This document shows, piece by piece, positions 26,408-33,810 of a stretch of DNA of 33,810 bases. The DNA lies in assembly GCA_003972865.1 (NCBI GenBank), contig QOAX01000277.1, positions 1 to 33,810 on the forward strand, in the 5' to 3' direction. The position numbers and the translations under genes are program-made. Positions within the stretch are counted from its first letter, which is position 1. Each line of letters begins with the position of its first letter. This DNA is from Verrucomicrobiota bacterium (GTDB taxonomy: Bacteria; Verrucomicrobiota; Verrucomicrobiia; Limisphaerales; UBA1096). Below the pieces are notes generated by a model. The model ran no database searches. It was given only the letters and a program-made list of their open reading frames with translations, and was not told the origin of the DNA.

Positions 26408-27646
26408 TCATTTGCCCGGACGTACCGGTTGCAGCCAGGCGCGTTCGTGTTCCCCGGCGACGTACGGGTTGGCTTTCTTTTTCGAGGCCATGATCTCGGC
26501 GCGGACGTACAGCTCGTCGCCGTTGAAGGTGTAGCTTGGCTCGAGCGACTGCGATTGGCCGAGGATCTCGCCGATGCCGGCCTCGCTTGGCTTGAGTGAG
26601 TTGCGCTTGGGCAAGTCACTGCTGCTCTTGAAATTCTTCCGCGTGCCGATGAACCATGTGGTGTATGTCACGCCCGCCTCCGGCTGGATGCGGAAACTGT
26701 ACTTGCGCCTGGCCAAGCGGACGTCGTGCACGGCCACGCCGCTCGAGGCGTAAAAGTCGCCGCGCTCCATCGCCGCTATGATCGACTCCGGCGTGAGCGA
26801 CTTGGCGCGAACCATCACCCACCCGCGGCCGGTGTTGCTCTGGCCAACGGCGAGGTCGTGGTAGTTGTGCGCGTCGTCGGTGCCCAGGGCGAACATCAAC
26901 GGCAGCTTGTGTACGCCGAGCCGGTAGGCGTTGATCACGTCCCAAAGCTGCCCCGTGCTGAGGTGCTTGGAGTCGCCGTAGTTCCGTACCGCTGGGTGGC
27001 CGTTGTACACCTCGAAAAACCGTTCGCCGCGCAGCCGGATCATGTCGGCCGGCTGGATCGCCCAGCCGAAGTTGGGGTGGTTGATGTGCGGGAACATCGG
27101 CTGGCCGGTCGCCTTGCGCTGCGCCAGCACGGCGTCGATGTTTTTCTGCATCGTCGCCGCCACCCCGGCCCCGCCCTGCGGCGGGATTTGTTTCCCGATG
27201 TTGGTGACGTTGATGTGGATCGGCAGGCCCTGAAACTGGTCGGAGATTTCCTCGCTCTGCATCAGCAGGAAACTCCCCGGCACGGCCATCTTCGGGCGAT
27301 ACTCGGCGTAGGTCTTGAGCCGGACCTGCGGGACGCCTTTCACGACCCTGTGCTCGACCCAGTCGTTTCCGAAGCGCTTGAGGTATTTGTCGAATGCCCG
27401 CAGACCGCCGGCGTTTTTCTCCTGGTGAATCCAGCGCTGCCCCTCGGCCAGCACATTGTGGTCGGAGACGGCGAGAAAGTGGTAGCCATTGTCGCGGTAC
27501 CAGTCGGCGATCATCTCGGGATAGTCGTCGCCGTCGCTCCAGAGCGAGTGGGTGTGGAGGTTGCCCTTCCACCATCGGGCGTCCGCGGCGGAGAGGGTTG
27601 AGGCAGCCAGCGCGAATGCGATCGTGAGGGGGAACTTGGTTTTCAT
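26408..27646 (-). CDS. Exported PHP-domain / CehA-type metallohydrolase
   Basis: 412 residues from the ATG at 27646, which places the signal peptide MKTKFPLTIAFALAASTLSA-A at the N-terminus; the frame is open 10 codons further. The PHP metal site is visible: GNLHTHSLWSDG (His31, His33, Asp38) and AVSDHNVL (Asp62, His63), followed by 'PHINHPNFGW' and 'ALGTDDAHNY'. PHP-fold enzymes of this kind hydrolyse phosphoesters or carbamate-type bonds; exported members are frequent in Planctomycetes and Verrucomicrobia and their substrates are unknown. It is the first native-composition gene to the right of the AT-rich block, with no obvious partner. Confidence 0.9.
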   Translation of the reverse strand: MKTKFPLTIAFALAASTLSAADARWWKGNLHTHSLWSDGDDYPEMIADWYRDNGYHFLAVSDHNVLAEGQRWIHQEKNAGGLRAFDKYLKRFGNDWVEHRVVKGVPQVRLKTYAEYRPKMAVPGSFLLMQSEEISDQFQGLPIHINVTNIGKQIPPQGGAGVAATMQKNIDAVLAQRKATGQPMFPHINHPNFGWAIQPADMIRLRGERFFEVYNGHPAVRNYGDSKHLSTGQLWDVINAYRLGVHKLPLMFALGTDDAHNYHDLAVGQSNTGRGWVMVRAKSLTPESIIAAMERGDFYASSGVAVHDVRLARRKYSFRIQPEAGVTYTTWFIGTRKNFKSSSDLPKRNSLKPSEAGIGEILGQSQSLEPSYTFNGDELYVRAEIMASKKKANPYVAGEHERAWLQPVRPGK

Positions 27647-27673
27647 GCGTTGAAGTGGGCGAGCGTAGAGTTT

Positions 27674-27697
27674 CAAGTTTTCAGCTGCAAGTTTTCA
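27674..27697. repeat. Short direct repeat CAAGTTTTCA x2
   Basis: Two exact 10-base copies 14 bases apart in the gap upstream of the PHP-domain gene. Could be a regulator half-site pair or replication slippage; no further evidence. Confidence 0.35.
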
Positions 27698-27752
27698 ATC
27701 ATCGCTTGATCCAATCGCGGCCGCGCCTGTTGCTTCTCCAAACAAGATTGCC

Positions 27753-27772
27753 TGGCCAAGCGCCTGGCCAGT
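27753..27772. repeat. Degenerate palindrome pair forming a hairpin
   Basis: CTGGCC / GGCCAG with an 8-base loop (AAGCGCCT), made from two near copies of the window's palindrome, ends next to the stop codon of the membrane-protein gene. Confidence 0.6.
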
Positions 27773-27773
27773 T

Positions 27774-28484
27774 TTAATGCTGGGAGTGGAACACGCTGGC
27801 GAGAATTGACTCCTTGGTTTTCCAGAGGAGAGACATGGTCATCGACAGCGGGATCAGTACGCAGACCAGCACGAACGCCATGAAGAGCCACGGCTGCAGC
27901 CTGGCCGCCATGGCCACGAGCTGGAGGAGCAGTTCCGGCGGCTCTTCAATGAGCGACACCAGGTACATGACGCCGAAGCCGATCGACGCCATCGCCAGCA
28001 GCACGCAGTTCATCCGGGAAAACAGCTTCGCCTCAACCCGAAGCGTCTCATCCGGCAGCATGGCGGCGAGGCGCGACAACATCTTGTTGAGCGACATCAG
28101 GTAAAATACGAACACCAATGTCAACAGCCCAACAGCGTTGGCAAAGCCCAATTCGTCCGGCGCGCGGTGGTGCCAGTGCAAAAATGGAGACAAGCCAAGG
28201 TTGATCAGTCCGAGGAGTTTTACCTCGCCAAGCGCCTCCTGCCAAACGCGTTCCTGCAGCTGAAAACTGCGCAGCAGCCACAGTCCGTACCACAGCATGC
28301 TGAACGCCACCGGCGGCAGAAGCATGCCCAGCGGCCAGACAGCATCGGTCCAGTTTGAAGTGGTGGCCATGATGCTGACAACCATCGCAAACGGCAGTCC
28401 CCAAAAAAGCATCGACGTTCCGTGCACCACCCGGGCCAGCGATGGAAGCGGGTCTGGTTGTGTGTTGGTTTCGTTTATCGTCAC
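27774..28484 (-). CDS. Integral membrane protein of unknown function
   Basis: 236 residues, no recognised family. Hydrophobic segments at about 24-41, 50-71, 117-133, 160-177 and 196-217 suggest five membrane helices; the N-terminal 20 residues (MTINETNTQPDPLPSLARVV) are polar and there is no signal peptide. Short polar loops and the absence of conserved charged residues in the helices give no hint of transport or catalysis. It stands alone between the PHP-domain hydrolase and the nuclease gene, with more than 100 bases on either side. Confidence 0.75.
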   Translation of the reverse strand: MTINETNTQPDPLPSLARVVHGTSMLFWGLPFAMVVSIMATTSNWTDAVWPLGMLLPPVAFSMLWYGLWLLRSFQLQERVWQEALGEVKLLGLINLGLSPFLHWHHRAPDELGFANAVGLLTLVFVFYLMSLNKMLSRLAAMLPDETLRVEAKLFSRMNCVLLAMASIGFGVMYLVSLIEEPPELLLQLVAMAARLQPWLFMAFVLVCVLIPLSMTMSLLWKTKESILASVFHSQH

Positions 28485-28590
28485 AGGCTAAGGTAGGTCT
28501 GGTCGCGAAGGCCAGCGGTGTAGTCGGTGCGCAGCCGCATGCCCTCGGACGGTTGAGTTGGTCGTCGGTTGGGATTGGGAGGAATCACTC

Positions 28591-28677
28591 ATGCCATCCC
28601 GCAAAGGACGCACACTATACGAACGGCTAAAGCGAGTTCAATCGCGAAGAAAAAGCGGCGAACTCATTTGTCCGTAG
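28591..28677 (+). CDS. Possible small basic peptide (28 aa), weak
   Basis: ATG at 28591 with a purine-rich GGGAGG about 8 bases upstream, one of the better Shine-Dalgarno matches in the window. It encodes MPSRKGRTLYERLKRVQSRR followed by 8 residues, rich in Arg/Lys. Its end overlaps the nuclease gene antisense by 14 bases. It may be chance; there is no homology that I recognise. Confidence 0.15.
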   Translation: MPSRKGRTLYERLKRVQSRRKSGELICP

Positions 28678-29593
28678 CCACAAACGTCGTCACCACCGGG
28701 CGGTGATCCGAGCCGTGACCCCAGTTTGCTACCATCGGAATCCACGAGTTGCCGCGATCCCACTCTCTGGCCATGCCAGGGCTGAGCAGGACGAAATCAA
28801 TACGACTGTACACATCCTCCACACCATAAAAATGCGTCCACGACACGTTGCGCGGGAACCATTTTGAGTTGATCCGGTTCGGGCCGCTGTCGCCGTTGCG
28901 TTCGCCGGGGCGCGTGTCCACAAGCTGCGATTTGCCGCGACCGATGAGCGTCTTCACCGGTTTGGAATTATAGTAGTCGTTGAAGTCACCAAGCACGGCA
29001 AAGTTCATCTCCGGGTTCGCCTTGAGCCGCGCGTCAATGATCCGCCGCAGCCGGTACGCCTCCTGCAGGCGCATCTCCGCCTCGTCCGCGACCGACACTT
29101 TTCGCTTCGACTTCAGGTGCGCGGTGATCAGGGAAAACGAATAGCCGCCAAGCGCAATCTCCACCTCCGCAAATCCCCGGCTGACATGCAGCCGGCGGCC
29201 GTTGAGCAGGTAGCTCTCGTTGTCGTGCCGCGTGATTTTCTTGAACGGAAACCGGCTGAGATACGCGACATGAATCGCCGTGTCGAACGCCGACAAATGC
29301 TCCGCGTGCGGCAGGTTGAGTCCCTTGGCCTTGAGCGCGGCCTGCAGCTCGGCCAGTGCTGTTTTTTTGCCCATTTCCTGCAGCGCAATCACGTCCGGCC
29401 TGGCCGCGAGGATGCTCTCGACTATCTTCGCCTGGGCAAACGGTTTCTTGAGCGGCCGGTTCTGGATCGGCTCAAGGATGAAATTCTCCACGTTGTACGT
29501 CGCCACGCGGAAGGTCTGCTGCGCCTGCGCCTGGCCAAGCGGCCAAGCCAAGCCAACGGCCACCGCCGCGATAAAAAACTTGTGCAATCTCAC
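28664..29593 (-). CDS. Exported endonuclease/exonuclease/phosphatase (EEP) family hydrolase
   Basis: 309 residues. The signal peptide MRLHKFFIAAVAVGLAWPLG, cleaved near AQA-QQ, is partly built from degenerate palindrome units. The EEP motifs are complete and in order: ATYNVENF (Asn34), ALQEMG (Glu73), ITAHLKSKR (His159), LGDFNDYYNS (Asp203, Asn205), RIDFVLLS and GSDHRPV (Asp296, His297). The order and the exported location fit a secreted DNase/phosphodiesterase of the NucH/ExeM type. It starts 6 bases after the stop of the 898-residue Ig/OB/LTD protein, so the two are co-transcribed and probably work together. Extracellular DNA as substrate is an inference. Confidence 0.92.
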   Translation of the reverse strand: MRLHKFFIAAVAVGLAWPLGQAQAQQTFRVATYNVENFILEPIQNRPLKKPFAQAKIVESILAARPDVIALQEMGKKTALAELQAALKAKGLNLPHAEHLSAFDTAIHVAYLSRFPFKKITRHDNESYLLNGRRLHVSRGFAEVEIALGGYSFSLITAHLKSKRKVSVADEAEMRLQEAYRLRRIIDARLKANPEMNFAVLGDFNDYYNSKPVKTLIGRGKSQLVDTRPGERNGDSGPNRINSKWFPRNVSWTHFYGVEDVYSRIDFVLLSPGMAREWDRGNSWIPMVANWGHGSDHRPVVTTFVATDK

Positions 29594-29599
29594 GATGAT

Positions 29600-32296
29600 T
29601 TACTTGGCTTCGATGGTGAAGAACCGCGCCGCTTGGTCTGCTTGGGCGCTGGAAGTGCCGACGCCGCCGTCGAACATCAGCCCTTCGGCCACCGGCTCGT
29701 ACGGCCCGGCTACCGAGCCGCTTGCCTTCACGGTGTAGCTCGCCGCAGGACTCGCCTCCCAGTTCAGGGTGATGTCGCCGTTGGCCATGCTGACTGTGAT
29801 TTTGATCTCCGGTATGTCCACTGCCGGATCTTCCGCGAACGGCGAGCCGCTTGGCCAAGCGCCGGCCGAGACGAGCGCGTCGGCCACTGTGCTGTGATCC
29901 GCGAACGCCCCGTTCAGGCCAGGATGCCGCGTCATCGAGCCTTTGCCGGTCGGCTTGCCGAACTGGATGCGGTCGATGACGTGCCCGTCGGCGTTTCGCA
30001 GCGTGATCGTGTCACCACTGTTGTTGAGGCCCAGCCCGCTTGTGCCCTCGGTGGCCGGCAACGCCAGCACGCCGTCGCCGAGCACCGGCTCGGAGCCGGA
30101 CGACCGACCGCCGTACACGATCACCGCGCCGCGCTTGGCCAAGACGTCGCCCTCATAAAAATTACTCCGCAGCGCCACGGCGTCTGAGAGGCTCCAGCCG
30201 GCCAGGTCCACCTCCGCCTGGCCAAGGTTGGCGATCTCGACGAACTCATCCTCGACGCTGATCCGGTTCGAGTCGCTCGGCGTCTCGCGGTGCAGCGGGT
30301 TGTAATGGCCATCCGTCGCCTTGCCGGTCGGGTTGGCCAAAAACTCGGTGACGGCCACCTGCTGTTCCGCCGCGCTTGGCACATAAATGTCCCACTCCAG
30401 CGTCGCCACGCCTTCGTTGTTCTCCGCCTCGAGCGACAGGTCGAACGGCTCGCCAGCATCCGCCTCGCCGGCGGTCAGCACCAGCTTGGCCGTGACTTCG
30501 ATGGCGGGGTTTGCCGAGAGCACCCAGTCGCCCGTCGGCGTCACGGTCACTTCGCCCCCGGCGGGGTTTTTGATGACTGCCTCGATCACCACCGTCTCGC
30601 CCGGCAGCAGAAAATGATCCGTGCGCGAACTCTCGAGCGGCCGCCCGGGGCGAATCAGGTTTTCGTACTTCAGCGTGAACTCGATCGTCGGCAGCTTCGG
30701 CCCGGAGATGTCCTCGATGCGTGTCGGCATCAATTGATAGCCACCCTCCCGCGGCCGGTCGCGCATATACTGCGAGAGCACGCCGGTGACGTTGACAGCG
30801 GTGCCGGGGAACGGCTGGGCGATGATCGACTTGATGCGCGAGTCGATGCGCAGGGTGAAGGTCATCCCGTCGGCATCGGTCAGCGTGTAGTTGGCTCCGC
30901 CGGAAAACTTTGAGCCGCCGCCGCTGTCGATCTCCACCCCGTCGGCGACCACGAGCGAGCCTTCGAGCGCCTCCATCGCCGCGGCGTCATCCGACTGCAT
31001 GAAGTCGAGCTTGGCCGGCTCGGGCAGGGTGTTGTCGCTGCTCACGACCTTGACCAGGTGCATCGCATTGCCGGCGTCCGGCACGAACTGCAGCAGGCCG
31101 TTGTAATGGCCCAGCGGCGCGGAGACTCGCACCTTGTCGCCGGCTTTCGGATGGCTCGACTTGCCGCTGCGGAAGTACACCGCGATCCCGGCGGTGTCAT
31201 CCTGAAAATAAAACAGCGAGTGACTGCCGCCGGTCATGTTCGTGTGCGTGGTGACGATGCCCTCGGCGGTGAAAATGGTCTTGGTGTCCGACGGCTCAAG
31301 GTTTTCGTTTACCATGGCACGCAGACTCTTGATGGTGACGGCGTCGCCTCCGGGCGAGTCCTGCACCTTTAGCGTAACCGTGTCGCTCATCACGCTGCCG
31401 GCATCGTTGCTGACGGTCACTGCATAGTCGCCGGCGTTGTTCGCCGACACGTCGGCCAGCTCAAGGGCGCTGGACGTCGCGCCGTCGATCTCCGAGCCGT
31501 CCTTGCTCCACTGGTATGCCAGCGGCTCCGAGCCGGTGGTCACGACGGAAAACAAAATCGTCTTGCCCGCAAGCACGGTCTGCGACACCGGCTGCGAGAG
31601 GATGGACGGCTCGTCACCGCCACCTCCATCGGTCACGTCGCTGAGGCTTGTCCCGACTATCAAGTTGTCGACCAGCATCGCGCCGATGTTTTTGGCCTGC
31701 CGAAACGCGAAGCCGGTCACGTCCACCGCCGAGCCGTTGTCGGTGGTGGTGACCCCGCCTGATGCATCCCCCTCCGGGTCGATCCAGAGCGTCGTGCTCG
31801 CATCCGCGAGGCTCATTGCGATGACGACCTTGTAAACCGTGTCGAGATGAAGGTCGTTGTCCACCACGGCGGTGGACGCTTTGCCCTTCGAGGTGACACC
31901 AATCCGAAACGCGCCTCCCTCCGCGCCGGTGGCCTGGGCAATGATGCGCGCCCGGTAACCAAAACCGTCGTCCCTGAAATGCGCAAAATAACTCCCGCCG
32001 CCACTGGGCAACTCGGTGAACTCCACGTCGAACGACGCGTACATCGTGCCGCCGCTCGATTTCTTGAACGGCCCGCCGGCCAGCTTCGCGTGGGAGTCCT
32101 CCGAGTTGGCCTGCGTCAGGACCAGTTGGCCGTCGACCACCTCCGTCTGCTCGTTGATGCCGCTGTGGTTTTTCCAGATGTCCGCCGCCTGCACGACGAT
32201 CGGGCCGTCGTCGTAGCTGAACGATTCATCGAGCACCACCTCGGCCCGCGCCGCCACAAGGCTGGCCATGGCTGCCATTATGATGAGTCTCTTCAT
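29600..32296 (-). CDS. Secreted multidomain protein: LamG-like, Ig-like, OB-fold and lamin-tail domains
   Basis: 898 residues. After the signal peptide (MKRLIIMAAMASLVAARA) come a beta-sandwich of the concanavalin/LamG type (about 20-220), an Ig-like domain (about 230-311; SQPVSQTVLAGKTILFSV ... NAGDYAVTVSNDAG), an OB-fold region (about 320-530; IFTAEGIVTTHTN, GDKVRVSAPLGHYNGLLQ, GTAVNVTGVLSQY) and a lamin-tail domain (about 645-785; VTEFLANP, EFVEIANLGQAEVDLAGWSLSD, GLGLNNSGDTITLRNADG). The tail ends in a fibronectin-like strand pair. In ExeM/NucH nucleases LTD, OB and EEP modules are in one chain; here EEP is the next gene. The protein has no catalytic site of its own. A DNA- or matrix-binding helper role is inferred. 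Confidence 0.85.
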   Translation of the reverse strand: MKRLIIMAAMASLVAARAEVVLDESFSYDDGPIVVQAADIWKNHSGINEQTEVVDGQLVLTQANSEDSHAKLAGGPFKKSSGGTMYASFDVEFTELPSGGGSYFAHFRDDGFGYRARIIAQATGAEGGAFRIGVTSKGKASTAVVDNDLHLDTVYKVVIAMSLADASTTLWIDPEGDASGGVTTTDNGSAVDVTGFAFRQAKNIGAMLVDNLIVGTSLSDVTDGGGGDEPSILSQPVSQTVLAGKTILFSVVTTGSEPLAYQWSKDGSEIDGATSSALELADVSANNAGDYAVTVSNDAGSVMSDTVTLKVQDSPGGDAVTIKSLRAMVNENLEPSDTKTIFTAEGIVTTHTNMTGGSHSLFYFQDDTAGIAVYFRSGKSSHPKAGDKVRVSAPLGHYNGLLQFVPDAGNAMHLVKVVSSDNTLPEPAKLDFMQSDDAAAMEALEGSLVVADGVEIDSGGGSKFSGGANYTLTDADGMTFTLRIDSRIKSIIAQPFPGTAVNVTGVLSQYMRDRPREGGYQLMPTRIEDISGPKLPTIEFTLKYENLIRPGRPLESSRTDHFLLPGETVVIEAVIKNPAGGEVTVTPTGDWVLSANPAIEVTAKLVLTAGEADAGEPFDLSLEAENNEGVATLEWDIYVPSAAEQQVAVTEFLANPTGKATDGHYNPLHRETPSDSNRISVEDEFVEIANLGQAEVDLAGWSLSDAVALRSNFYEGDVLAKRGAVIVYGGRSSGSEPVLGDGVLALPATEGTSGLGLNNSGDTITLRNADGHVIDRIQFGKPTGKGSMTRHPGLNGAFADHSTVADALVSAGAWPSGSPFAEDPAVDIPEIKITVSMANGDITLNWEASPAASYTVKASGSVAGPYEPVAEGLMFDGGVGTSSAQADQAARFFTIEAK
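29849..29860. repeat. GCTTGGCCAAGC palindrome in coding sequence
   Basis: Exact copy, the only one in the window read in the Ala-Trp-Pro-Ser frame (AGAWPSGSPF), in a surface-type linker after the lamin-tail domain. Confidence 0.85.
30133..30143. repeat. GCTTGGCCAAG palindrome in coding sequence
   Basis: Read as Leu-Ala-Lys inside the lamin-tail domain (GDVLAKRGAV). Confidence 0.8.
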
Positions 32297-32312
32297 GGTT
32301 CGGTTGGTGAAA

Positions 32313-33158
32313 TTATTGCCGGAACGGCGCGTTCCAGATCACGTCCGGGTTCAGCCCCTCGAATGTGCCCGCTCCGTTGGTGATGGAGTGCCGCGAGAAA
32401 TAGGTCGCATGTCCGTCGATGAACGACAGCACGCCGCCCTGCCCCTTGTGCCGCTCCGGGAACGCCCGCCAACGCGCCGCCGGGTTCACCGAGTAGTACG
32501 GATTCCCCAGCCCCTCCGACGAGCTGAAATACATGTCCATCGTGCCGACGGTCGCGGAGGGGTTGGGCAGATCAGTCGCCTTGGGCATCTTGGGGTACGG
32601 CAGGTATGAGTTCACCGTCCCGCGCTTCAGGTCGATGTTCATCGCGTAGCTGAAAAACCCGTGCCGCCCGCCGCCCTTTAGCTGCTTCAATTCCTCTGTC
32701 GTCATCTTGGCGTTCGGGCAGTGCCAAATCTTCCCCAGGCCGCCGGGGAACGGCAGGTTTTTGACATTGTCCTGATACACCACCGTCGGCCGCTTCCAGT
32801 ACTGCACCAGCGGTTTCTCTCCCATGAACGGCGGCAGCAGGTTAAACCAGGCGTTCGGGTCCTTCGGCGTGCCGGAGGGCGGCGGCGCGCCAGGGTATTT
32901 GCCATTGGCGCCCATGCCGTCGCGGGGCAGCAAGTCGTCGTTCTCCACAAGATAGAGCTGCAGCCCCAAGCCCCACTGGCGATGATTCGAGAGGCAATTG
33001 GCCAGGCGCGCCTGATCCTTCGCCTTGGCCAGGGCCGGCAACAGCAACGCAGCCAAAATCGCAATAATGGCAATCACCACCAGCAACTCAACCAGCGTGA
33101 ACGCCGCCCGCCATCGGCTGTGCAAAAAACGGTTTATGCTAAAGAAGAAGCTGACCAT
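32313..33158 (-). CDS. Prepilin-like protein with N-terminal methylation motif and H-X9-DG domain
   Basis: 281 residues. The N-terminus carries a type IV prepilin signal, RAAF-TLVELLVVIAIIAILAALLLPALA: cleavage before Phe20, with Ala instead of the usual Gly at -1, and Glu24 at position +5 of the mature protein. The C-terminal part has the 'HKGQGGVLSFIDGHATYF' block of the H-X9-DG domain typical of the large pseudopilin-like families of Planctomycetes and Verrucomicrobia. Dozens of such genes occur per genome in these phyla, usually not beside secretion genes, as here. Cell-surface or secretion-linked location is likely. It is 16 bases after the end of the Ig/OB/LTD gene region in reverse order, so it lies upstream of that gene on the same strand. 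Confidence 0.9.
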   Translation of the reverse strand: MVSFFFSINRFLHSRWRAAFTLVELLVVIAIIAILAALLLPALAKAKDQARLANCLSNHRQWGLGLQLYLVENDDLLPRDGMGANGKYPGAPPPSGTPKDPNAWFNLLPPFMGEKPLVQYWKRPTVVYQDNVKNLPFPGGLGKIWHCPNAKMTTEELKQLKGGGRHGFFSYAMNIDLKRGTVNSYLPYPKMPKATDLPNPSATVGTMDMYFSSSEGLGNPYYSVNPAARWRAFPERHKGQGGVLSFIDGHATYFSRHSITNGAGTFEGLNPDVIWNAPFRQ

Positions 33159-33243
33159 GCAAGCTGTCTCAATGCCGAAAAAAGGAGGCTATAACCCCGG
33201 CCCCACAACGCAAGAAAAGTCGAACGGTTGGGCTGTTCTGGCA

Positions 33244-33259
33244 GCGCTTGGCCAAGCGC
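33244..33259. repeat. Extended palindrome GCGCTTGGCCAAGCGC, intergenic
   Basis: The longest perfect form outside the efp terminator (16 bases). Lies in the 161-base gap between the aminotransferase and prepilin-like genes. It probably represents the full consensus unit. Confidence 0.87.
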
Positions 33260-33319
33260 AGAGATAACGACTCAGATTTCCAGGATTGGGAAGGGTTATT
33301 TTTTTGACAGTCTCCTCGG

Positions 33320-33810
33320 CTACAGACTTTTACAGAAGTCTCCCAGGCGGGCCATGCCGGTCTGGATGTTCTCCATGCTGGTGGCGTAGCTGATGCGGAA
33401 GTTGTTGTCGGCGCCGAAGGCGATGCCGGGGACGGCGGCCACCTTGGCCTGATCGAGCAGGCGCTCGCAGAACTCGGCCGACTTGAGGCCGGTCGCGGCC
33501 ATGTTCGGGAACAGGTAAAAGGCGCCCTTGCTGTTGATGCAGCTGATGCCGGGCATGGCGTTCAACTGCTCGGCGGCGTGGCGGCGGCGTTTGTCGAACT
33601 CGGCCAGCCACTCGCCGAGATGATCCTGCGGGCCGTTGAGCGCGGCGACGGCGCCCTTTTGCGCGAAGGACGTCGCGTTGCTGGTGCTGTGGCTTTGCAC
33701 GGCGTTGATGGCCTGCGCGATCGGCTTGGGCGCGGCGAGGAAGCCGATGCGCCAGCCGGTCATCGAGTAGGCCTTGGCCAAGCCGTGCACGATGATGGTG
33801 TGCGCCAGGT
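33320..33810 (-). CDS. Class I aminotransferase (aspartate aminotransferase type), 5' end outside window
   Basis: Only the C-terminal 163 or so residues are present; the frame stays open to the right edge. The PLP site reads HGLAKAYSMTGWRIGF; the Lys of LAK forms the Schiff base, with Ala where most family members have Ser. Downstream family blocks are 'QSHSTSNATSFAQKGAVAAL', 'RRRHAAEQLNAMPGISCINSKGAFYLFPN', 'AKVAAVPGIAFGADNNFRISYATSMENI', all in the expected order for the I-gamma aspartate/prephenate-type branch. It transfers an amino group between aspartate (or a related amino acid) and a 2-oxoacid. Which substrate is preferred cannot be said from this part. Confidence 0.93.
   Translation of the reverse strand, partial: LAHTIIVHGLAKAYSMTGWRIGFLAAPKPIAQAINAVQSHSTSNATSFAQKGAVAALNGPQDHLGEWLAEFDKRRRHAAEQLNAMPGISCINSKGAFYLFPNMAATGLKSAEFCERLLDQAKVAAVPGIAFGADNNFRISYATSMENIQTGMARLGDFCKSL
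33773..33782. repeat. CTTGGCCAAG palindrome over the PLP-lysine codon
   Basis: Read as Leu-Ala-Lys in the aminotransferase; the Lys codon is the one for the PLP-binding residue. Confidence 0.85.

Overview
The window reads as GC-rich chromosomal DNA from the PVC superphylum, most likely a Verrucomicrobiota bacterium. The support is a DUF1592/DUF1588 cytochrome-type protein paired with a Tat-exported DUF1552 protein, a Pirellula/Verrucomicrobium-type heme-binding domain protein, a prepilin-like protein ending in an H-X9-DG domain, and weak or absent Shine-Dalgarno sites before most genes. This is inferred from protein families; no rRNA or tRNA gene was found.

Layout. 1-3096 (+): the end of a COG3014-type protein, an LpoB-like lipoprotein, a two-CxxC protein and rnc. 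3103-3954 (-): nadC. 4043-8251 (+): an SGNH hydrolase, folE2, a c-type heme protein, an exported isochorismatase-fold hydrolase and efp, closed by a strong terminator. 8311-13248 (-): rpsA, then tyrS, a NusG paralogue and a PfkB-family kinase. 13462-20874 (-): exported proteins, namely an M28 peptidase, the DUF1592/DUF1552 pair and a HEAT-repeat protein. 26408-33810 (-): a PHP-domain hydrolase, a membrane protein, a secreted EEP nuclease next to a large Ig/OB/lamin-tail protein, a prepilin-like protein and the end of a class I aminotransferase.

Between about 20.9 and 26.4 kb lies a compositionally different block. It holds a frameshifted COG3315-type methyltransferase and an AT-rich, translationally coupled three-gene operon: a fatty-acid-hydroxylase-superfamily membrane protein, a GH3-type acyl-adenylate ligase and an enolase-superfamily enzyme. 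I read it as acquired DNA. The gene set suggests oxidation of an acyl chain, amide conjugation to an amino acid, and epimerisation or another alpha-proton reaction on the conjugate. This is a hypothesis.

The most striking non-gene signal is a highly iterated palindrome, CTTGGCCAAG, usually extended to GCTTGGCCAAGC and at best to GCGCTTGGCCAAGCGC. I count 21 exact 10-mers by eye, all outside the AT-rich block, plus many near copies. They lie in genes (read as LAK, LGQA or AWPS), in short gaps between genes, in signal peptides and in the stem of the efp terminator. It resembles the cyanobacterial HIP1 phenomenon but has a different core word.
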